64,000 bases of DNA from JAJFJD01 sp965228975 (lineage in GTDB: Bacteria; Pseudomonadota; Alphaproteobacteria; UBA8366), in the NCBI GenBank assembly GCA_965228975.1, contig OZ245851.1:4898001-4962000 (forward strand), written 5' to 3'. The notes beneath the pieces were generated by a model. The model was given only the letters and a program-made list of their open reading frames with translations. It made no database searches and was not told where the DNA came from. Positions within the stretch are counted from its first letter, which is position 1, and every line of letters starts with the position of its first letter. A program made the translations under genes and the position numbers. Shown piece by piece: positions 18,217 through 26,290 of the stretch.

Positions 18217-18788
18217 TGCGGATCGCGCTCCCGTGTCTCGTCTGCCGTTGTGGCAGCTGTTCGGGTCCGGCGCCGCAGGATGGTGAGGGCGCCCAAAACA
18301 GCGCAAAACATGACGGTGACTTCGCCGAGCGTGTCGTAGGCGCGGAAATCAAGCAGCACCGCCGTCACCGTGTTCGGCGCGCCGGTCTGCTCCAACCCGT
18401 CCCGCAAGTACGTCAGCGAAGGGGCATCGGCAAACCGGTCCATCGCCGAGTTTCCAAACGCGGGAAAGTCAACGATCGTATGCAGACCTAACAAACCAAT
18501 GGCTGCGACAAATGTCATTGCTGCGATCGGTCCGACGAGCGACCGTCGGCCGACCGGTGTGTAGGCTTCGCGTCCGATCGTCGCGCGCACCAATATCACG
18601 AGGCTGATGACCTCGACGCCAATCTGGACAATGGCGACATCGGGGGCGCCGAGGAACAGAAAAGCTATCGCCAGTAAGAAGCCCACCGCGCCGACGCTGA
18701 TGACCGAGAACAGCAGGCGCGACGTCTCGACGGCGACGATGGCGGCGCCAATCATCAGCAATATCAGTACGGCTATCACCTCAACCAT
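18213..18788 (-). CDS. MrpA C-terminal/MbhD-MbhE-like subunit
   Basis: 191-aa membrane protein equal to the C-terminal part of MrpA, which stands alone as MbhD/MbhE in archaeal hydrogenases. It shows FLFLGAPDVAIVQIGVEVI (MbhD-type) and then LLDFRAYDTLGEVTVMFCA (MbhE/MrpB-type), so both halves are fused in one chain. ATG 18788 or 18797 could start it; both overlap the upstream stop. Confidence 0.88.
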   Translation of the reverse strand: MVEVIAVLILLMIGAAIVAVETSRLLFSVISVGAVGFLLAIAFLFLGAPDVAIVQIGVEVISLVILVRATIGREAYTPVGRRSLVGPIAAMTFVAAIGLLGLHTIVDFPAFGNSAMDRFADAPSLTYLRDGLEQTGAPNTVTAVLLDFRAYDTLGEVTVMFCAVLGALTILRRRTRTAATTADETRERDPQ

Positions 18789-20676
18789 GGCCGACACCGA
18801 TTCTCATAACTGCGAAGACTACGATCAGGACGCCAACCAAAACCCATGCGACATAAAGAGGCAGGGCGCCGGTATGTGCAGCGCGGAGCAGGCCGACCAG
18901 GTAGGTCGTGGCTTTGGCTCCGAGATCATAAATGTCGAAGGCTTTCCTGCGGGCCAGCCGATACAGCTGACGTAGCCCGGGCAGCTTTTCGACCGCATCG
19001 TAGAAGTCGACGCCGGTGACTTCTACGTGCCGGTTGGGTCCCGTGTCCTCGCCGCTGAGGTAGACATCCTTGAGACGTTCGCCGCCGATATAGGTCTCGC
19101 AACGCCGAAGCCTTCCGGCGAAAATCGTCACGGCGTAGAGAACGCCTCCACAGGCAACGGCAATCAGGATCAGCAGCGTCGCCTGACCCGACCACCACAC
19201 GCCGGACAGCTCGGCGCTGACAGCGGGGTATATGAGAAGGTCGAGAGGGACCGCATTGGCGAACACGCCAAAGACGATGCAGGAGACCGCCAACATCACG
19301 ATCGGCAACAGCATCGAGGCGGGCGTTTTCTGGATCGTTCGCCCGGCAATGTATGGTGCGGGTTTGCACAGAAACGTGGCGTGCAGGACCTTCACGAAAC
19401 TTGCCAGCGTAAGAGCGGAGCCGAGCATGGCGGCCGCCAGCCAGAGGATCCAGCCCACGCCACCCGTTTGGCCGGCGACGATAAGGCCCTGGTAGACCAT
19501 CCATTTGGAGGCAAAGCCGTTGAGTGGCGGGATTCCAGAGATCGAAAGCGCGGCCACGGCGCAGCAAGCGAAGGTGACAGGCATGATTTTGCTGAGTCCG
19601 CCGAGCCGATCGAGGTCGGTCGTGTCCGCGGCCTTTTCCACCGCACCGGCGCACAGAAACAGACAACACTTGTAGATCGCGTGGTTGAGCATGTGGAACA
19701 GCCCACCGGCGAGGCCCACGGGGATTCCGCTGCCTATGCCCAGAACCATGTACCCGACCTGGCTGATAGCGTGATAGGACAGCACGAGCTTGAGGTCGCG
19801 CTGGACCAACGCCATCAGCACCGCGACCAGGACGGTGACGGCGCCAAACAACATAAGCATGGTCTGCATCGCTGCGGTCAGGTCGAACAAATCCAGCACG
19901 CAGCGGGCAAGAAGATAGATCCCGAGCAGCTTGTCGAGCGAGGCCGGCAGGAAGGCTGTCACGGGGATGTGCGCCTTTGCCCCGCAATCCGGCACCCAGC
20001 TGTGAAACGGGACGGCGCCGGCCTTGGCGAACGCGGCGGCGACAAAAGTCAGAAACGCAACATGAGAGGCGATTCCGCCAATCGACACGGCCCCTGCATC
20101 CATCCGGGTGGATCCGGACAGGTTCCACACCAGGACGACGCCCAGGACCAGCAGGGCGTCCGTGCCCCCAACGATCATCAGCGATTTCCGGGCAGCTTCG
20201 GCGGCGCCGGGACCAGCCACCCCGATCATCAGGTAAAGAGTGAACGCGAGGAAGCCCCAAAAAGCGAGCAGAGCGATTAGGTCGTTGGCGAGTACCGCGC
20301 CGCAGCTCGTCCCGAGGGTCCACAGCAGATAGGCGAAGTAAGCGCGGTGCCGTTCCCGGCCCCGCATGTATCCGACCGAGTACACTGCAATCAGAAAACC
20401 GAAGACCGCGATCGCGAGGAGAACGAAAGCGCTGAGCCCATCGATGCGAAACGACAGCCATGTTGCCAGCTCCAGTACTCCGCCGCGCTGTGCGAACAGC
20501 GGCCACGCGAGGGCGATGGTGAGCGCCGTGGTGGCGACGGCTGTGAAAGCACATGTCCGGTAAGCGTTGCGTGGCAGTAGAAGGCAGACCACGCCGGCCA
20601 GCAGCGGAAGCAGGATTGGCAGAAGCTGCGGTTCGAGGATCCATTGCATGCCGGGCTGCTCCATCATTCCAGGCAC
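18781..20676 (-). CDS. Large antiporter-like subunit (NuoL/MrpA N-terminal type)
   Basis: 631-aa polytopic protein of the proton-conducting transporter family (NuoL/MrpA/HyfB). Lys218 in FAKAGAVPFHSWVPD and Lys249 in SLDKLLGIYLLAR keep the TM7/TM8 charges. The TM5 glutamate normally in a FWE-type motif is Gly141 here (LLAFWGFLAFTLYLMIG), which would weaken or abolish an independent ion channel. A C-terminal cytoplasmic region (ERLKDVYLSGED) precedes a last helix. The start is uncertain: ATGs at 20676, 20667, 20664 and 20649 are possible, the first ones overlapping the hydrogenase large-subunit stop. Confidence 0.88.
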   Translation of the reverse strand: MPGMMEQPGMQWILEPQLLPILLPLLAGVVCLLLPRNAYRTCAFTAVATTALTIALAWPLFAQRGGVLELATWLSFRIDGLSAFVLLAIAVFGFLIAVYSVGYMRGRERHRAYFAYLLWTLGTSCGAVLANDLIALLAFWGFLAFTLYLMIGVAGPGAAEAARKSLMIVGGTDALLVLGVVLVWNLSGSTRMDAGAVSIGGIASHVAFLTFVAAAFAKAGAVPFHSWVPDCGAKAHIPVTAFLPASLDKLLGIYLLARCVLDLFDLTAAMQTMLMLFGAVTVLVAVLMALVQRDLKLVLSYHAISQVGYMVLGIGSGIPVGLAGGLFHMLNHAIYKCCLFLCAGAVEKAADTTDLDRLGGLSKIMPVTFACCAVAALSISGIPPLNGFASKWMVYQGLIVAGQTGGVGWILWLAAAMLGSALTLASFVKVLHATFLCKPAPYIAGRTIQKTPASMLLPIVMLAVSCIVFGVFANAVPLDLLIYPAVSAELSGVWWSGQATLLILIAVACGGVLYAVTIFAGRLRRCETYIGGERLKDVYLSGEDTGPNRHVEVTGVDFYDAVEKLPGLRQLYRLARRKAFDIYDLGAKATTYLVGLLRAAHTGALPLYVAWVLVGVLIVVFAVMRIGVGHG

Positions 20677-21884
20677 AGCTGCGGTTCCGGCAAACCAGTC
20701 TCCGCTTTCAGACGCTCGGTCTTTTCCTTCGACAAACGGACGAGCTCGCCGCCGTCCCAGACCTGCGCTCCGCTGTTTTGATCCACCGCCGTTGCCATGC
20801 GCTCGGTGCAGCAGTAGCAGGGGTCCACCGCCGCGAGGATGATGGTAGCGTCAGCAACGGTCGCGCCCGGAACCGTCACGCAGTTGGTTGGCACGTTCAT
20901 GAAGCTCGGTGCGCGCACCTTGTGCCGGACGGGCCGGTTGCTGCCATCGCTGCGGATATAGTGGAACACCTCGCCGCGCGGCGCCTCGTAATGACCAATA
21001 CCTTCGCCGGGTGCGACATGTGGAGGATTCGAATCGATCGGCCCGGTAGCCGTTCCGAGCCTCTCGAGACATTGCTCGATGATTTTGATCGATTCGAACA
21101 TCTCCAGGATGCGTACCACCACCTTGTCGAAGACATCCCCGTTCTCCGCCGTGATCACAGTCCAGTCGACCAGACCATAGGCGGCATGCGGGTGGTCACG
21201 GCGGACATCGATGTCGACGCCCGACGCCCGCGCCGTTGGACCAAGGGCGCCGAACCCGATTGCCTGCTCCCGCGTGAGCACGCCGACCCCACGAGTGCGC
21301 GCTTGGACCAGCGGATCATCCATCACGGCGCCGCGAAACATGTCGACCGGCTTTTTCAGACCATCGACCATCTTCAGAATCGCTGGGACGTCTTCGTCTA
21401 GAATATCGCGGTGTACGCCGCCGGGCTTCATCATGCCGTAGTGATTTCGATTGCCGGTGATGCGCTCGAGAATACTGAGCACGTCTTCGCGGTATCGCCA
21501 GGCCCACATCCAGATCGTGTTGAAGCCGAGGAAATGACCAGCCAGACCGAGCCACAACAGGTGCGAATGGATTCGTTCCAGTTCCCCGACGGTCGATCTG
21601 ATGTACAGCGCGCGTTCCGGAACGTCGATCTCGCCGGCTTCCTCGATCGCCTGCACGCAGGCAATCGGATGCGATGTCGAACAGATCCCGCAGATGCGCT
21701 CGACCAGGAAGATGGTTTCCTCGAAGTCCTTGGACTCGGAGAGCTTCTCGATGCCTCTGTGGTTATAGCCGATCTCGATATCAAGATGGACGACCTCCTC
21801 ACCCTCCACGTGGAGCTTGAAAAACTCGGGCTCTTCCTGGAGCGCGTGGTAGGGGCCGATAGGGACGATGGTACGTTTCGCCAT
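20664..21884 (-). CDS. Group 4 [NiFe] hydrogenase large (catalytic) subunit
   Basis: 406-aa catalytic subunit (NuoD/HycE C-terminal/MbhL-like). Nickel ligands are the cysteines of RICGIC (Cys65, Cys68) and of DPCYCCTER (Cys356, Cys359), so this is a true hydrogenase and not complex I NuoD. A 44-residue tail follows Arg362 and begins MATAV, like the HycE cleavage site, so it should be cut by the HycI-type protease in the same operon. NuoC is a separate gene, unlike the fused HycE. The group 4 assignment rests on the NuoD-like length and on the NuoB/C/H neighbours. Confidence 0.95.
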   Translation of the reverse strand: MAKRTIVPIGPYHALQEEPEFFKLHVEGEEVVHLDIEIGYNHRGIEKLSESKDFEETIFLVERICGICSTSHPIACVQAIEEAGEIDVPERALYIRSTVGELERIHSHLLWLGLAGHFLGFNTIWMWAWRYREDVLSILERITGNRNHYGMMKPGGVHRDILDEDVPAILKMVDGLKKPVDMFRGAVMDDPLVQARTRGVGVLTREQAIGFGALGPTARASGVDIDVRRDHPHAAYGLVDWTVITAENGDVFDKVVVRILEMFESIKIIEQCLERLGTATGPIDSNPPHVAPGEGIGHYEAPRGEVFHYIRSDGSNRPVRHKVRAPSFMNVPTNCVTVPGATVADATIILAAVDPCYCCTERMATAVDQNSGAQVWDGGELVRLSKEKTERLKAETGLPEPQLCLE

Positions 21885-21887
21885 GGC

Positions 21888-22328
21888 TCACGCCTGGTAA
21901 TCCCGGCGCAGCGGGAATTTCCCTTCCGGCCAATCGTCGCTGAGCAGCAGGTGCCGGAGATCCGGGTGGTTGCGGAATTGAATACCGAGAAGCTCCCACA
22001 TCTCCCGCTCGATCCATTCAGCCGCGGGGCAGAAGGGGGCAAGGGAGTCAATCTGCGGCTCGTCACGGTCGAGCAGGGTTCGTACAGTGATCACACAGCC
22101 GAGGGAATCGAGCGCCCAGTGATACATCACCTCGATGGCGTCCGGCGTGTCGACACCAGTCGCGATCTGAAATCTGGCTTTCAAATCACCCATCATTAGA
22201 TGGCTCACCGTCGGAACATCATCCGAAGAAACCTCGATGTACAAACGTTTGGCCGATTTTTCCTCGATCGCGACCAACCGTTCGCCCAATGCGGCCTTGA
22301 TTCTGTTGAGGGCTTCTTCGTGGGTCAC
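21888..22328 (-). CDS. NuoC/MbhK-like hydrogenase subunit
   Basis: 146-aa protein of the 30-kDa complex I subunit family: VMYHWALDSLG, then PAAEWIEREMWELLGIQF and a C-terminal HPDLRHLLLSDDWPEGKFPLRRDY. It bridges the small and large subunits on the cytoplasmic arm. It lies 3 bp before the large-subunit start. Confidence 0.93.
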   Translation of the reverse strand: MTHEEALNRIKAALGERLVAIEEKSAKRLYIEVSSDDVPTVSHLMMGDLKARFQIATGVDTPDAIEVMYHWALDSLGCVITVRTLLDRDEPQIDSLAPFCPAAEWIEREMWELLGIQFRNHPDLRHLLLSDDWPEGKFPLRRDYQA

Positions 22329-22349
22329 GGTCCTCTTCCTCTGGGCTAT

Positions 22350-22847
22350 TTACTGTGCTTCGGCCGGGTCCGGTGCCGGCGGCATCGCGGACTCTCTCTC
22401 GCCGGGTTGCGACTTTGGCACGAGCGTCCCGTTGCGCAGCCCTTCGATGACCCTGACGACAGCCGCGATGATCGCCTCCGGCTTGGGCGGACAGCCCGGG
22501 ACATAGGCATCGATGGGGATGTACCCACCGGGCGGGCCATCCCAGTTGTATGAGTCGCGGAAAATGATCCCGGTGGCCGGGCAACCGCCGATCGCAATGA
22601 CGACAACCGGTTTTGGTGCCTGGTCGTAGAGCCGCTTGGCGCGCACCGCCGCCTTCTTGTTGAAGATGCCGGACAAGAGAATCAGATCGGCATGTCGGAT
22701 GCTGCCGACCAGCGTTATGCCAAGCCGTTCGAGATCGTATTTGGGCGTCAACGCATCAAGGATTTCGATGTCGCAATTGTTGCACGCACTGCCGGCGAGA
22801 TGAAACACGTTGAGGGACCGCGTCAGCATTTGCATAGCGAAGCTCAT
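22350..22847 (-). CDS. NuoB/HycG-like small hydrogenase subunit
   Basis: 165-aa small subunit with one proximal 4Fe-4S cluster. Ligands are visible as CNNC (in AGSACNNCDIE), IGGCPATG and VPGCPPKPEAI. Group 4 hydrogenases and complex I share this arrangement. A short proline-rich C-terminal tail has no match I know. Confidence 0.93.
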   Translation of the reverse strand: MSFAMQMLTRSLNVFHLAGSACNNCDIEILDALTPKYDLERLGITLVGSIRHADLILLSGIFNKKAAVRAKRLYDQAPKPVVVIAIGGCPATGIIFRDSYNWDGPPGGYIPIDAYVPGCPPKPEAIIAAVVRVIEGLRNGTLVPKSQPGERESAMPPAPDPAEAQ

Positions 22848-22851
22848 GATC

Positions 22852-23799
22852 TCACCATCCCAACCATGCCAGGCCGGCCGCCAACAACGCGACCATGGTC
22901 AAAGGTCCCCAGAAAAAACGCACGGCCTGGTCCGTCCGAACCCGCGGCGTCGTATTGCGCAGAACGATGGTAACGGCAATCAATAGAAGCCATAGGCCAA
23001 AGCCGGCCAGGCTCGCCGCCCATCCGCCATTGACGATCCAACCGCCGGCAAACACGGTGACAAGAAAAACAGGAACGGTGAACAGCATCATGGCTCGCGT
23101 CAGCTTGAACATCGCGAGCGGCGGCCCGGAATACTCTATATAGGCGCCGCCGCTGAGCTCCGCTTCCGCCTCCGGCAGATCGAATGGCACCAGTGTCAAC
23201 TTTGCTTGCATACAGATGGCCGCCACCGCCATCGCGATGATTCCCGATGGCAGCGCAGCCGCCGAGAAAGAAAGGATGTCGCCAAGCCGTACACTGTTTA
23301 CGTGGATCACCGGGACGAGTACGGCGAGCACGAACGGCAGCTCATAAGCCATCATCAGCTTCATTTCGCGGCTGCCGCCGAGCGACGCCAACGGGTTGCG
23401 TGAGGCGAAAGCGCCCAAGATCACCGCCAATGGCGGCAGGGTGAGCAGATACAACAGCACGATCAGATCACCGACGAAGGTTGTCTGTGGGGCGAAAAGG
23501 CCGCGCCATATAATGAACGACGCCAGGGTGACCCCGGCCAGACCGATTAGCGGTGCCAGCAGGAACAGTCCAATCGACCCGCCTGCAGGGACGCAGGTCT
23601 CTTTAATCAGCAGTTTGCCGATGTCGTAGAAGGGCTGAAAAACGGGAGGGCCCGCCCGCATCTGCACGCGGGCGGTCACCTTTCGGTCGAGCCAACTCGT
23701 GGCCAACCCGGCGACGGCTGTGAATAAAAGGCCGGGGAAGATGAGAAACTCCACCAGGATGACGGCCGCGTTCACGAACCATCCTCCCGCTTCACCCAC
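22852..23799 (-). CDS. NuoH/HycD-like membrane subunit
   Basis: 315-aa integral membrane subunit (about eight helices) that anchors the hydrogenase core. Motifs: ATSWLDRKVTARVQMRAGPP and PFYDIGKLLIKE near the N-terminus, and PFDLPEAEAELSGG, with the acidic residues of the quinone-site loop of NuoH, near residue 210. The start overlaps the ferredoxin gene upstream by 28 bp; a start further in is possible. Confidence 0.92.
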   Translation of the reverse strand: MGEAGGWFVNAAVILVEFLIFPGLLFTAVAGLATSWLDRKVTARVQMRAGPPVFQPFYDIGKLLIKETCVPAGGSIGLFLLAPLIGLAGVTLASFIIWRGLFAPQTTFVGDLIVLLYLLTLPPLAVILGAFASRNPLASLGGSREMKLMMAYELPFVLAVLVPVIHVNSVRLGDILSFSAAALPSGIIAMAVAAICMQAKLTLVPFDLPEAEAELSGGAYIEYSGPPLAMFKLTRAMMLFTVPVFLVTVFAGGWIVNGGWAASLAGFGLWLLLIAVTIVLRNTTPRVRTDQAVRFFWGPLTMVALLAAGLAWLGW

Positions 23800-24260
23800 T
23801 TGGCCGAACGTGCGGCCAGCCGATCGTCGATAATGTGTGTCTGTGCCTCTTCCGCATCCACTTCGCGGTACGCCAGAGCGCCCCGGCTACAGGTCTGCAC
23901 ACAGAGCGGCTCGCTGTCGCCGTCACCCAAACACTGATCGCAGGGGCAGACGTAGAAGGGAACCATATCGGGATAGATGGTGCCGAACGGACAGGCATGC
24001 ACGCACAGCTTGCAACTGACGCAGCGCAGATTGTGCAGCGTGAGCACGCCGTCTTCCTGGCGCTCGAGGGCGTCGAACGGGCATGAATCGACGCAGCTTG
24101 GAACCTCGCAGCGGCGGCACACCAGATGAAAGGTCGCACGCTGACGCAAGCCGAGGACCCCATGATCCTCGGTCCCGGGCCGATAGAAGTAATTGCATCG
24201 CACGCCGCATTGGTCGCACTCATCGCACTTGTCGAGATCGATGATCAGGCGCCTGCTCAC
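23772..24260 (-). CDS. Four-cluster 4Fe-4S ferredoxin (HycB/HydN-like)
   Basis: 162-aa electron carrier. Its cysteine groups (CDECDQCGVRC, CRRCEVPSCVDSC, CVSCKLCVHAC, CPCDQC with CVQTC) can hold four 4Fe-4S clusters, as in HycB and DmsB-type subunits. It lies between the HydG flavoprotein gene (3 bp away) and the membrane core, the place expected for the wire between the two. Confidence 0.9.
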   Translation of the reverse strand: MSRRLIIDLDKCDECDQCGVRCNYFYRPGTEDHGVLGLRQRATFHLVCRRCEVPSCVDSCPFDALERQEDGVLTLHNLRCVSCKLCVHACPFGTIYPDMVPFYVCPCDQCLGDGDSEPLCVQTCSRGALAYREVDAEEAQTHIIDDRLAARSAKWVKREDGS

Positions 24261-24263
24261 GGA

Positions 24264-25094
24264 TCAATCCTCCCACAGCCGTGGATTTGACTGGATCTGG
24301 TCGTAAGAGAAAACAGGGCCGTCTTTGCAGACGTGGTAGCGACCGAGGCGACAATGACCGCAATGGCCCAAGCCACAGCTCATGTTGCGTTCGAGGGACA
24401 GGAAAATGTTCTCGGGACGGTATCCGCGTTCAAGCAGCTTGAGCACGGTGAACCGCATCATCAGGGGTGGTCCGCAAATCACAGCCACCCCGTCATCGGG
24501 CTGACAGTCAAGATATTGCTCGGTGAGGATCGTTGGCAGCACCCCTACATGACCGTCCCATTCGGGGTCGCCAACATCCACGGTCAATAGGACATCCAGC
24601 TTGTCCTGGCCTTCCCAACCGCGCATCGCTGCGTCGCGAAAGACGATGTCGCGCGACGAGCGGGCGCCATAACGGAAAAAGACGCGCCGGTAGGCATCTA
24701 TGTCCTCGATCAGGGTGAGCAGAAAAGCGCGCAACGGCCCTACGCCGCAGCCGCCGCCGGCGATCAGGATCTCGCGGCCACGGAAACTCTCGATGGGATA
24801 GCCGCGACCCAACGGTCCGCGGATCCCGACTTCGGCGCCCGGCTGCATCGCATGCAACCGCTCCGTCACCCGACCCACGCGCATGATGGTGATATCCATG
24901 CGCTCGGTAGTGCGCGGAGACGACGACGGCGTGAAAGGCGCTTCGCCGATGCCCGGCACGAATAACTCGACGAACTGCCCCGCCTCGAAGGCCACCGGCT
25001 CATCAGGGCGGATGGTAAATGTCTTGATCGACGGGGTCTCGTCCTCGATCCCCTCAATCGTTGCTGGAATCGGCATGTACTGCGCCAGATTCAT
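24264..25094 (-). CDS. Sulfhydrogenase gamma-like FAD/NAD(P)H oxidoreductase (HydG)
   Basis: 276-aa ferredoxin-NADP+ reductase-type flavoprotein. An FAD-binding barrel is followed by the NAD(P)-binding part with LIAGGGCGVGPLRAFL, and a C-terminal 2Fe-2S site (MSCGLGHCGHCRLGRY, then C in HVCKDGP). This set matches HydG of the Pyrococcus sulfhydrogenase and related group 3b enzymes; dihydroorotate dehydrogenase K-subunits are cousins. It should exchange electrons with NAD(P)H. It overlaps hydB by 41 bp. Confidence 0.88.
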   Translation of the reverse strand: MNLAQYMPIPATIEGIEDETPSIKTFTIRPDEPVAFEAGQFVELFVPGIGEAPFTPSSSPRTTERMDITIMRVGRVTERLHAMQPGAEVGIRGPLGRGYPIESFRGREILIAGGGCGVGPLRAFLLTLIEDIDAYRRVFFRYGARSSRDIVFRDAAMRGWEGQDKLDVLLTVDVGDPEWDGHVGVLPTILTEQYLDCQPDDGVAVICGPPLMMRFTVLKLLERGYRPENIFLSLERNMSCGLGHCGHCRLGRYHVCKDGPVFSYDQIQSNPRLWED

Positions 25095-26130
25095 CGACCG
25101 CCCTCTTCAGTATTTCACGGATGTCGATCTCCCCGATGCAGGCTTCCGTGCAGCGCCCGCAACCGTCGCAAGCGTAGCGCCCGAGTTCCTGTGGGAAGAA
25201 AATAAACTTCTTGTCGAACCGGTTGCGCAGCCGCTGGGAGCGTTTGGGCCGGGGGTTTCCCCCGGCCGTGCAGGCGAAACCGGGAAATAGGCACGAGTCC
25301 CACTGTTTGCATCTGGCGGGATTGTCACGCGCGTCGATACCATCGGCGAGCATAAAGCAGTGGCAGGTGCAGCAGATGAAATTGCACGCCCCGCACTCGA
25401 CACAATCGGCTGCAAAATCCTCCCATAGTTCAGAGTCGAAGGTGTCTTCCAGAGCGCTTCGGAAATCCATGCCGGGACGCAGTCCGGCGGTCGCCGCATT
25501 GTCCAGAAGCTTCTGGTGCATCGACTTGCGATGGACCTCCCGCGCTTCGATCAACCCGTCATCCGCCGGCCTCAGAAAGCGCTGTGCCGCCAGCAATATA
25601 TCGGCACCCCGCTCGGTGCCCGTTTCCAGTAGATAGCCCTCTGGGGTCGTTGAAATGTTTATGTCAAAAAGGCGAGTTGGATAGGGCTGTTCCCCGATAG
25701 CGGGACAGAAGCAGACGTTTCGATACCCGGTACAATCGGCGGTCACCAGAATGGTGTTATCCCGGGCCTCTGCATAGAGGGGGTCCTCTATGTCCCCTTC
25801 CAAAAAGACGTGGTCATGGATATCAAGCGCGGATAGATCGCAGTTCTTCACACCAATGACGATACGTTGGGACATTGGTTCACGCTCCGATGTGCGATTC
25901 CAGGCGCCCAGATACTCGCGAGGGCGGAACAAGAGCGATTTAAGCGGTTCGATCTGACGGTAGGCACCAAGGGTGTGTTCGTCGGGATCCCAGCGGTCGG
26001 CACGCACTAATCGATAATTGTCTTCTTCTTGAATCAGGGCAAAGACAACACGGTTCTCGGAAATGGCTGTTAGCACATCATCCAGACACTTCCCCTCGGC
26101 GATTGCCCACTGCTTGGTCATCGGATTCAC
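25054..26130 (-). CDS. Sulfhydrogenase beta-like iron-sulfur subunit (HydB/AsrA family)
   Basis: 358-aa protein of the HydB / anaerobic sulfite reductase A family. Features are VIGVKNCDLSALDIHD, the two-cluster C-terminal region CVECGACNFICCTCHC, and CDGCGRCTEACIG. In sulfhydrogenases HydB pairs with HydG to pass electrons between NADPH and the hydrogenase. It is the first gene of the 18.6-kb operon; the promoter region holds an FNR-type box 52-65 bp before this start. A second ATG is three codons in. Confidence 0.88.
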   Translation of the reverse strand: MNPMTKQWAIAEGKCLDDVLTAISENRVVFALIQEEDNYRLVRADRWDPDEHTLGAYRQIEPLKSLLFRPREYLGAWNRTSEREPMSQRIVIGVKNCDLSALDIHDHVFLEGDIEDPLYAEARDNTILVTADCTGYRNVCFCPAIGEQPYPTRLFDINISTTPEGYLLETGTERGADILLAAQRFLRPADDGLIEAREVHRKSMHQKLLDNAATAGLRPGMDFRSALEDTFDSELWEDFAADCVECGACNFICCTCHCFMLADGIDARDNPARCKQWDSCLFPGFACTAGGNPRPKRSQRLRNRFDKKFIFFPQELGRYACDGCGRCTEACIGEIDIREILKRAVDESGAVHADSSND

Positions 26131-26181
26131 GTGTCCTGGCTATATATTTTTTCATTGTTTCACCAGATTGACGGTGCGTGG

Positions 26182-26195
26182 TTGATCTCAATCAA
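26182..26195. promoter_or_regulatory. FNR/FixK/Anr-type operator, perfect match
   Basis: TTGATCTCAATCAA is a perfect TTGAT-N4-ATCAA palindrome. It lies in the 160-bp divergent space between the hydrogenase operon (starts 26130, minus) and the cNMP-binding gene (starts 26291, plus). A -10-like TAGATT (26219-26224) is centred 33 bp away on the plus side. AACAAT (26154-26159 read on minus) is centred about 32 bp away on the other side. Both match the spacing for activation from position -41.5. This predicts oxygen-repressed expression of both units. Confidence 0.75.
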
Positions 26196-26290
26196 TCGCT
26201 GCGTGAGCACATGCCCGCTAGATTTCATGTCTAGGAGCCACGCTGTTTCTTGCGTGCTGTGTAAGCAGGTCTGTTCGAGTGAGGTGTATC

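Noticed and set aside
18926..20644. 572-aa minus-strand frame and 417-aa plus-strand frame (19027-20280) over the NuoL-like gene
   Set aside because: Both are out of frame with a clear transporter gene, are rich in Arg/Pro/His, and have no family features. They are GC-driven shadows.
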